Part shown: piece by piece, positions 6,522 to 11,607 of the stretch
Layout: each line of letters starts with the position of its first letter
Numbering within the stretch: the first letter of the stretch is position 1
Assembly (NCBI GenBank): GCA_015062085.1
Contig: SUVI01000129.1
Span: 1 to 11,607, forward strand
DNA: 11,607 nt
Origin: Planctomycetaceae bacterium
GTDB taxonomy: Bacteria; Planctomycetota; Planctomycetia; Pirellulales; Thermoguttaceae
Direction: 5' to 3'
The notes under the pieces: generated by a model
What the model was told of the DNA's origin: nothing
Database searches by the model: none
The model's input: the letters and a program-made list of their open reading frames with translations, nothing else
Program-made: the position numbers and the translations under genes

Positions 6522-9059
6522 ATGAATAAACCGGCCGTCATGGGAATGAGTGCGTCTGTACAAACCAGCCAGAGAGAGTTCTTCGGAGATGCGGAACGTG
6601 CGTTCCCTTTCTTCCAGTTCATTCGGAAACGTGACGGCCGCCGCGTGCCGTTCTATCCGGAGAAGATCCGCTCAGCAATGCAGAAAGCCTTTCAGGCTGC
6701 CGGCGAAACCGTCTCGGCTGACGAACTCGGACGGCTGGAAATGCGCGTCACGCAAAAGATCCAAGCCCTCGGACGTGCGTCTGAAACTGCGTCTGAAACT
6801 GCGTCTGGAACTGTGCCAGAACCCGGCGTGGAAGAGATCCAGGACACCGTCGAAGCGGTCCTCATGGAAGCCGGGAAAGTAAACGCTGCCCGAAAGTACG
6901 TCCTTTACCGTGCGGAACGGACGCGGATCCGTGAGCGGAACACCCGGTTGATGCGCACCTACGAGGACCTCACGTTCAAAGACGCAAAAGAAAGCGACAT
7001 CAAGCGCGAAAATGCGAACGTAAACGGCGACACCGCCATGGGACTCATGCTCAAGTACGGGTCGGAGGGGGCGAAGCAGTTCTGCCTCACGCACATTCTG
7101 GATCCCAAATTCGCGCAGGCGCACGAAGACGGCGACATCCACATTCACGACATGGATTTCTACGCCATGACCACCACCTGCTGCCAGATCGACCTGCTGC
7201 GTCTCTTCAAAAACGGCTTCGGTACCGGCCACGGCGAACTGCGCGAACCGAAAGACATTCAGTCCTACGCAGCACTGGCCTGCATCGCGATCCAAGCAAA
7301 CCAAAACGACCAGCACGGCGGACAGAGCATCCCGAATTTCGACTACGCGCTCGCCCCCGGAGTCACGCGGACGTTCCAGAAATTCTTCACCAAAAACTTC
7401 GCCAAAGCTCTGGCGCTCCTGGCCGGCGATGTGCCCGAAAAACTGGACCTGGACGCTCTGGTAAAAGAACTGCTCGCAAACGGCCTCTCTCTGAAACTGG
7501 AAGACCACTCTGAATTCGGGGCAGAACTGCGGCGCAGGATCCTCGAAACGGTCGAAAAGACCGCGTCGGAATGTGGGTCAAGCTCTGCGGCAGAGTGCAG
7601 TCTTGCGCCGATCCTCGAAAAAGCGCAGAAATTCGCGGTCACGGAATCGCTCAAGGAAGTGGACCGGGCGACTTACCAGGCAATGGAAGCGCTGATCCAC
7701 AATCTGAACACGATGCACTCCCGCGCCGGAGCGCAGACTCCGTTTTCTTCGATCAACTACGGGCTGGACACGTCTCCGGAAGGGCGGATGGTGACGAAAA
7801 ACGTCCTTCTCGCGCACGAAGCAGGGATGGGAAACGGCGAGACTCCGATCTTTCCGATCCACGTCTACCGCGTCAAGGAGGGGATCAACACGGCGCCGGG
7901 CGAACCGAACTACGACCTCTTCCGGCTGGCGTGCCGAGTGAGTGCGAAACGGCTTTTCCCGAACTTTTCGTTCCAGGACGCACCGTTCAATCTGAGCCTC
8001 TACGATCCGAAACGTCCCGAAACGGAGATCTCGTACATGGGGTGCCGAACGCGCGTGGCGGCGAACGTTTACGATCCGGAAAATGCGATCTCGTACTCTC
8101 GCGGAAACCTGAGTTTCACGTCCATCAACCTTCCCCGCATCGCCATTCGCGCCAAGGGGGACCTGAAGTGGTTTTTTGAGGAACTGGAACGCAAACTGGA
8201 ACTCTGTGCGGAGCAGCTTTTGGAGCGTTTCGCCATCCAGTCCTCCAAAAAAGTGCGAAATTTCCCGTTCCTGATGGGGCAGGGAGTTTGGCTGGGAAGT
8301 GAAAAGCTCGGCGAGGATGACGTGATCGGCGAGGTCCTGAAGCACGGTACGCTTTCCATCGGATTCATCGGGCTTGCGGAGACGCTGCGTTCTCTCACCG
8401 GCGTCCATCACGGCGAAAGTGCCAAGGCGCAGGAGCTCGGGCTGAAGATCGTAGGAGCCATGCGCGATTTTGTAGACCGAAAGAGTGCGGAAATGAAACT
8501 CAACTTCACGCTCCTTGCGACGCCTGCGGAAGGCCTTTCCGGACGTTTTCTGCGAATTGACCGGCGGCGTTTCGGGAAGATCCCAGGGATCACGGACCAC
8601 GAGTACTACACGAACAGTTTCCACGTGCCGGTCTACCACAAACTCAGTGCTTTCGAGAAGATCCGGCTTGAGGCGCCGTACCACGCACTGACGAATGCCG
8701 GCCACATCACCTACATCGAGCTGGACGGTGACCTGACGCAGAATCCGAAAGCGTTCGAGCAGGTCATCCACGCGATGCGGAAAGCAGGGATCGGCTACGG
8801 AGCGATCAATCACCCGGTGGACCGCGACCCGGTATGCGGATTCAACGGCGTCATTCACGACGTCTGCCCGAAATGCGGACGCACGGAAGGGGAGGTGCCC
8901 TTTGAGCGCATTCGCAGGATCACCGGATACTTAGTCGGAACGCTGGACCGATTCAACGACGCAAAACGGACGGAGGTCGACGAACGCGTTCTTCACGGCG
9001 ACCCGCTGCGTGACGCGAACAGCATGAACGGCGCGAACAGCATGAACGGCGCGAACTGA
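6522..9059 (+). CDS. nrdD: Anaerobic (class III) ribonucleoside-triphosphate reductase
   Basis: Reduces ribonucleoside triphosphates to dNTPs using an oxygen-sensitive glycyl radical. The 845-residue product begins with an ATP-cone allosteric domain (about 34-130, starting FIRKRDGRRVPFYPEKI), then the ten-stranded barrel. Candidate catalytic cysteines are C220/C221 in TTTCCQIDL and C508 in YMGCRTRV. The radical site is G802 in RRITGYLVG, 43 residues from the end. A zinc-type cluster shows C772, C782 and C785, with Asp at 769 where a fourth Cys often lies. The ATG at 6522 (GGGG 7 nt upstream) is preferred; the frame stays open upstream to 6252, but only through stop-free tandem repeats. Two in-frame micro-repeats occur: SETA-like units near residues 86-97 and ANSMNG twice at the C-terminus. 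nrdG follows after 71 nt. Control by the upstream B12 riboswitch is inferred. Confidence 0.96.
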   Translation: MNKPAVMGMSASVQTSQREFFGDAERAFPFFQFIRKRDGRRVPFYPEKIRSAMQKAFQAAGETVSADELGRLEMRVTQKIQALGRASETASETASGTVPEPGVEEIQDTVEAVLMEAGKVNAARKYVLYRAERTRIRERNTRLMRTYEDLTFKDAKESDIKRENANVNGDTAMGLMLKYGSEGAKQFCLTHILDPKFAQAHEDGDIHIHDMDFYAMTTTCCQIDLLRLFKNGFGTGHGELREPKDIQSYAALACIAIQANQNDQHGGQSIPNFDYALAPGVTRTFQKFFTKNFAKALALLAGDVPEKLDLDALVKELLANGLSLKLEDHSEFGAELRRRILETVEKTASECGSSSAAECSLAPILEKAQKFAVTESLKEVDRATYQAMEALIHNLNTMHSRAGAQTPFSSINYGLDTSPEGRMVTKNVLLAHEAGMGNGETPIFPIHVYRVKEGINTAPGEPNYDLFRLACRVSAKRLFPNFSFQDAPFNLSLYDPKRPETEISYMGCRTRVAANVYDPENAISYSRGNLSFTSINLPRIAIRAKGDLKWFFEELERKLELCAEQLLERFAIQSSKKVRNFPFLMGQGVWLGSEKLGEDDVIGEVLKHGTLSIGFIGLAETLRSLTGVHHGESAKAQELGLKIVGAMRDFVDRKSAEMKLNFTLLATPAEGLSGRFLRIDRRRFGKIPGITDHEYYTNSFHVPVYHKLSAFEKIRLEAPYHALTNAGHITYIELDGDLTQNPKAFEQVIHAMRKAGIGYGAINHPVDRDPVCGFNGVIHDVCPKCGRTEGEVPFERIRRITGYLVGTLDRFNDAKRTEVDERVLHGDPLRDANSMNGANSMNGAN

Positions 9060-9130
9060 CCGGGATCTTAGGGAAACCGTCACTGGGGAAAATTAAAAGA
9101 AATTCGCATCAAATTCAGGGGAAAAGTGAA

Positions 9131-9622
9131 ATGATTCGAGTTGCAGGCATCATTCAGGAATCGATCGCGGACGGACCGGGGATCCGTTTCGTGATCTTCA
9201 CGCAGGGCTGTCCGCACAATTGCCCGGGCTGCCACAATCCGCAGACGCAGTGTCTGCAGGGCGGAACGCTCATGAGTGCCGAGGAGATCCTAGAGCAGAT
9301 CCGAAAAGATCCGCTTCTTTCCGGAGTCACGTTTTCCGGCGGCGAACCGTTCCTGCAGGCGGAAGAGCTTCTGCCGATCGCGCGCGAGTGTCACCGCATG
9401 GGACTGGACGTCGTGACGTACTCTGGATGGACGTTTGAGAAGCTGCTGGAGGCGCACCGGCCTGAGTGGAATTCTCTGATCGCGGAGTCGGACATCATCG
9501 TGGACGGACCGTTTCTTCAGGAGCTCCGCAGTTACCAGACGCGCTTCCGCGGTTCCTCGAATCAGCGGCTGGTCAACGTCGCGCTTTCGCTTCTGATGCA
9601 CTCCGTACACACGCTCTCCTGA
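9131..9622 (+). CDS. nrdG: Anaerobic ribonucleotide reductase activating protein
   Basis: A radical SAM enzyme that uses a 4Fe-4S cluster and S-adenosylmethionine to install the glycyl radical on NrdD (expected at G802). The 163-residue length is normal for the family. The cluster motif C-x3-C-x2-C is CPHNCPGC (C27, C31, C34). SGGEP (69-73) is the SAM-contacting segment, and DIIVDGPF with RFRGSSNQR near the C-terminus are family landmarks. The last dozen residues do not clearly match the usual ending, which may be simple divergence. The ATG at 9131 has AGGGGAAAA upstream. It lies 71 nt after nrdD with no terminator between, so they are very likely co-transcribed. Two hairpins follow the stop codon. 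Confidence 0.95.
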   Translation: MIRVAGIIQESIADGPGIRFVIFTQGCPHNCPGCHNPQTQCLQGGTLMSAEEILEQIRKDPLLSGVTFSGGEPFLQAEELLPIARECHRMGLDVVTYSGWTFEKLLEAHRPEWNSLIAESDIIVDGPFLQELRSYQTRFRGSSNQRLVNVALSLLMHSVHTLS

Positions 9623-9633
9623 CGAAGTCACCC

Positions 9634-9664
9634 AGATCCCAAGTTCCTCCAGACTCCGGGATCT
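9634..9664 (+). terminator. Hairpin downstream of nrdG
   Basis: AGATCCC (9634-9640) and GGGATCT (9658-9664) form a perfect 7-bp stem with a 17-nt loop, 11 nt after the nrdG stop. Only TTTC follows, so on its own it is a poor terminator. It may protect the 3' end of the nrdDG mRNA or work with the next hairpin. Confidence 0.45.
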
Positions 9665-9689
9665 TTCAAGCAGGAAGACAGAAAAACTC

Positions 9690-9723
9690 ATCGGCCGGAT
9701 CGACCCCTTTGGCCGATTTTTTT
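9690..9723 (+). terminator. Rho-independent terminator after nrdG
   Basis: ATCGGCC (9690-9696) pairs with GGCCGAT (9711-9717) around a 14-nt loop, preceded by AAAAA and followed by a T-tract to 9723. This is the best intrinsic terminator in the window. It ends only 15 nt before the next start codon, so it may instead act as an attenuator for the permease gene. Confidence 0.8.
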
Positions 9724-9738
9724 AGAGGGAATTTTCCC

Positions 9739-11151
9739 ATGAACGCACTAACTGCATTTTTTCATGCACTTTTGGCGCTTCTTTTGGAGATGGCGCCCTG
9801 GCTTCTTTTTGGTTTTTTGGCGGCTGGAGTCCTCCACGTTTTCGTTCCGGGACGGGTCTGCCGAAAATTTTTGTCGGGAAGGAATTTTCGTTCGGTTTTT
9901 GGGGCGGCAGTGTTTGGCGTACCGCTTCCGCTTTGCTCCTGCGGCGTCATTCCGACGGGAATGGGACTTCGGAAAGATGGTGCGTCGCGCGGTGCATCCG
10001 TCTCTTTTCTCATTTCGACTCCCCAGACCGGCGTGGACTCCATCCTCGCGACGTGGGCGCTTCTTGGACTTCCATTTGCAGTCATCCGTCCCCTGACGGC
10101 ATTTTTGACCGGGCTCCTCGGCGGCTCGCTCGTGAATCTGCTCGTCCCGGAAGACGCATCTGCAAAAGACGCCTCTGCCAAAGACGCACCCTCGAAAAAT
10201 GCGCAGAAAAAAGCGTCAGAGACCGCGCAGGAAGACGCTTTGCGCGGCGTTTCCTTTTTGCGCAAGATCGGCATCGCGCTGCACTACGGCCTCGTCGAGA
10301 TGATGCAGGACGTTGGGAAATGGCTGACGCTTGGTCTGGTCATTGCGGCAGGGATCACGGTGCTGGTTCCAGACGGAGCGCTGGCGTCGCTTTCGGCACA
10401 GACTCCGCTTCTCGGAATGCTCGCGATCCTTCTTTTAGCCGTCCCGATGTACGTCTGTGCGACTGGCTCGATCCCCATTGCAGCGGCACTCATCGCAAAA
10501 GGCGTCTCTCCGGGCGCAGCATTCGTTTTGCTGATGGCGGGACCCGCGACGAACGCAGCCGCGATGCTCCTCGTGGGCAAGGTCCTCGGACGCAGAACGC
10601 TCGCCATTTACCTTTTCTCCATTTTTCTCGGCGCCCTCGTTTCCGGTCTGGTCATCGACGCGTTCTGTCCGCCGGAATGGTTCATGCTGGATCCCGCGGT
10701 ATCTGCATCTCCAGTCTCTCCCGCATCTCCAGTCTCTCCGTGCTGTTCTCCGTGCTGCTGCGGTCTGACGGAGTGGGTGAAGACGGCGTGTGCGGCACTT
10801 TTGGTCCTTCTGCTCCTGAACGCGCTCTGCTTTCACCGGGATGATGCACTTTCCCCGAAAGAAGTCCCCGAAAACCTTCCAATGAAAGGAAAAGAAATGA
10901 ACGAAAACGAAAACGTAAACGTAAACGAAAACCAAGACCCAAACGTACCCACAGTTCGACACTACCGCGTAAACGGCATGACGTGCAGTCACTGCAGGAA
11001 TTTCGTTGAAAGATCGATCCGATCCGTTCCCGGTGCGGAAGAGGTGCGCGTCAGTCTTTCGGAGTCGCTTGCCGCGGTTTCCGGTCCCGCACTTCCGGAG
11101 GAGGTCATCCGCGCGGTCGAGGAGGCGGGTTTTGAGATCCAGGAGCTTTGA
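9739..11151 (+). CDS. SO_0444-like (DUF318) metal efflux permease with C-terminal HMA domain
   Basis: A 470-residue inner-membrane protein that probably exports a metal such as copper or zinc. The permease part has about eight membrane segments in two blocks (about 5-137 and 190-310). Its landmarks are PLPLCSCGVIPTG (63-74) and STPQTGVDS (93-101) in the first half, and VCATGSIPIAAAL (239-251) with AGPATNAA (267-274) in the second. A charged linker (138-170) holds a DASAK-type repeat. After the second block come SP repeats, a cysteine cluster CCSPCCC (335-341), one more hydrophobic helix (about 345-365), an Asn/Glu-rich linker and an HMA metal-binding domain (about 407-470) with GMTCSHC (C416, C419). 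The ATG at 9739 follows AGGGA; the 91 codons upstream in frame overlap nrdG and the terminator and are rejected. The metal is inferred from family only, and related permeases move arsenicals or selenium compounds. Confidence 0.85.
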   Translation: MNALTAFFHALLALLLEMAPWLLFGFLAAGVLHVFVPGRVCRKFLSGRNFRSVFGAAVFGVPLPLCSCGVIPTGMGLRKDGASRGASVSFLISTPQTGVDSILATWALLGLPFAVIRPLTAFLTGLLGGSLVNLLVPEDASAKDASAKDAPSKNAQKKASETAQEDALRGVSFLRKIGIALHYGLVEMMQDVGKWLTLGLVIAAGITVLVPDGALASLSAQTPLLGMLAILLLAVPMYVCATGSIPIAAALIAKGVSPGAAFVLLMAGPATNAAAMLLVGKVLGRRTLAIYLFSIFLGALVSGLVIDAFCPPEWFMLDPAVSASPVSPASPVSPCCSPCCCGLTEWVKTACAALLVLLLLNALCFHRDDALSPKEVPENLPMKGKEMNENENVNVNENQDPNVPTVRHYRVNGMTCSHCRNFVERSIRSVPGAEEVRVSLSESLAAVSGPALPEEVIRAVEEAGFEIQEL

Positions 11152-11155
11152 TCTC
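11134..11155 (+). terminator. Weak hairpin at the permease stop codon
   Basis: GAGATC (11134-11139) and GATCTC (11150-11155) form a 6-bp stem overlapping the stop codon, followed by CATTTT. The short T-run makes it a poor intrinsic terminator. Confidence 0.3.
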
Positions 11156-11211
11156 CATTTTCCGTGAGAGCTGAAACGGGTCCAGAACCGGCAGAGTGCC
11201 CGTACGCAATG

Positions 11212-11310
11212 AAAAAAGGCTGTGAACGTCCCCTGACACGGATTTCACGGAACACGAAAAGCACGAAAAAAAACAAAAAAGCACAAAAAAAGTTTAAAAA
11301 GTTCTTGAAG
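11212..11310. repeat. Dispersed intergenic repeat, copy 2
   Basis: It matches 3901-3939 at its start (about five mismatches in 39 bases) and continues into an A-rich tail of ACGAAAA-like units. The 5-bp terminator stem of copy 1 is not conserved. Instead GTGAA (11222-11226) can pair with TTCAC (11244-11248), so some folding on the minus strand ahead of the six-T run is kept. Confidence 0.6.
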
Positions 11311-11319
11311 AGGGAGTCT

Positions 11320-11353
11320 GAGGGAGGAACAACTTTCAAGATGTTCCTTCCTC
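11320..11353. repeat. 34-bp inverted repeat (12-bp stem)
   Basis: GAGGGAGGAACA (11320-11331) pairs with TGTTCCTTCCTC (11342-11353): eleven Watson-Crick pairs and one G-U, around a 10-nt loop. No U-run follows on either strand, so it is not a standard terminator. It lies near the putative IS110 element border. Confidence 0.8.
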
Positions 11354-11411
11354 ACGGCCGCGGCGACATGACGGGCAGCCAGTTTGGGAGTTTCTGTATT
11401 CAAGTCAAGGG

Positions 11412-11450
11412 GGTAAATTGTCAAAATTTTAATTATTTTTGAAATTTACC
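11412..11450. repeat. A/T-rich hairpin beside the transposase 3' end
   Basis: GGTAAATT (11412-11419) pairs with AATTTACC (11443-11450), and after a bulged G the inner TCAAAA (11421-11426) pairs with TTTTGA (11437-11442), 14 bp in total. TTTTT follows on the plus strand. It is 49 nt past the transposase stop and may be part of the element's end or a terminator for the plus strand. Confidence 0.7.
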
Positions 11451-11498
11451 TTTTTACCTGGTTCAGCATTCAAGCTGGGAAGTATTTTCCACAGGGGA

Positions 11499-11607
11499 TC
11501 AGGTCAAGGACGAATAGGTCTTGGACTGGTTTTCTCCCCAGTGCTGGCCGGTTTTGAGCATTTGATTCACGATCGTGATCAATTTGCGGATGCAAGCGAT
11601 TTTCAAC
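11499..11607 (-). CDS. IS110-family transposase, C-terminal fragment (cut by window edge)
   Basis: The last 35 codons of a minus-strand frame (from 11606, stop at 11499-11501) read LKIACIRKLITIVNQMLKTG and then QHWGENQSKTYSSLT. The stretch A-C-I-R-K-L-x-T-I-x-N-x-M-L-K-T followed by W is the characteristic C-terminal ending of the IS110/IS1111 (transposase_20) family of DEDD transposases, which insert without terminal inverted repeats and, in studied members, use an element-encoded bridge RNA. The gene continues beyond the window. Neither intactness nor the bridge RNA can be judged here. Confidence 0.72.
   Translation of the reverse strand, partial: LKIACIRKLITIVNQMLKTGQHWGENQSKTYSSLT

Larger units (their letters stand above)
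11152..11498. other. 347-bp intergenic region between permease and transposase
   Basis: It contains the second copy of the dispersed repeat (11212-11310), a 34-bp inverted repeat (11320-11353), and an A/T-rich hairpin (11412-11450) after a clear drop in GC content near 11390. One end of the IS110-type element should lie here, but IS110 elements lack terminal inverted repeats, so the exact border cannot be placed. Confidence 0.6.

Overview
The window looks like a chromosomal segment of an anaerobic, probably host-associated member of the Planctomycetota. The lineage is inferred from three things: a DUF1559 prepilin-like protein with the H-X9-DG motif, a secreted DUF1080 (3-keto-disaccharide hydrolase family) protein, and an RsgA GTPase with a long basic N-terminal extension. 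The first two families are strongly expanded in planctomycetes. The oxygen-sensitive class III ribonucleotide reductase (NrdD/NrdG) points to growth without oxygen.

Left half, minus strand (read right to left). A DUF1080 protein (4889-4098) has its own promoter, a leader of about 175 nt, a strong ribosome binding site and a signal peptide. After a 452-bp intergenic region rich in short tandem repeats and holding a likely terminator, a near-consensus promoter (3719-3691) drives a DUF1559 prepilin-like gene (3645-2632). rsgA follows after 13 nt (2618-1410), then a membrane protein with a GIDE-like domain and a C-terminal LemA domain (1351-86). These last three genes probably form one transcription unit.

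Centre and right, plus strand. A strong promoter (5231-5258) starts RNA almost exactly at the first base of a cobalamin (B12) riboswitch (about 5267-5488). A terminator-like hairpin with a U-rich tail (5615-5642) follows. Then come dcd (dCTP deaminase, 5698-6219), a 13-copy array of a 16-18 bp repeat (6250-6470), nrdD (6522-9059) and nrdG (9131-9622). The simplest reading is a B12-controlled deoxynucleotide operon. With adenosylcobalamin plentiful, a B12-dependent class II reductase (not in this window) would make deoxynucleotides and the riboswitch would shut off the class III system. With B12 scarce, NrdD/NrdG would take over, and Dcd would convert dCTP, a direct product of NrdD, into dUTP for dTMP synthesis.

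Downstream of nrdG are two hairpins, the second a good intrinsic terminator. Just 15 nt after its T-tract begins a permease of the SO_0444-like (DUF318) metal efflux family, fused to a C-terminal heavy-metal-associated domain (9739-11151). The right end (11152-11607) holds a diverged second copy of the terminator-associated repeat at 3901, two strong inverted repeats, and the last 35 codons of an IS110-family transposase on the minus strand, cut by the window edge.

The region is notable for short tandem repeats, both between genes and in frame inside protein linkers. No tRNA, rRNA or CRISPR array was seen.
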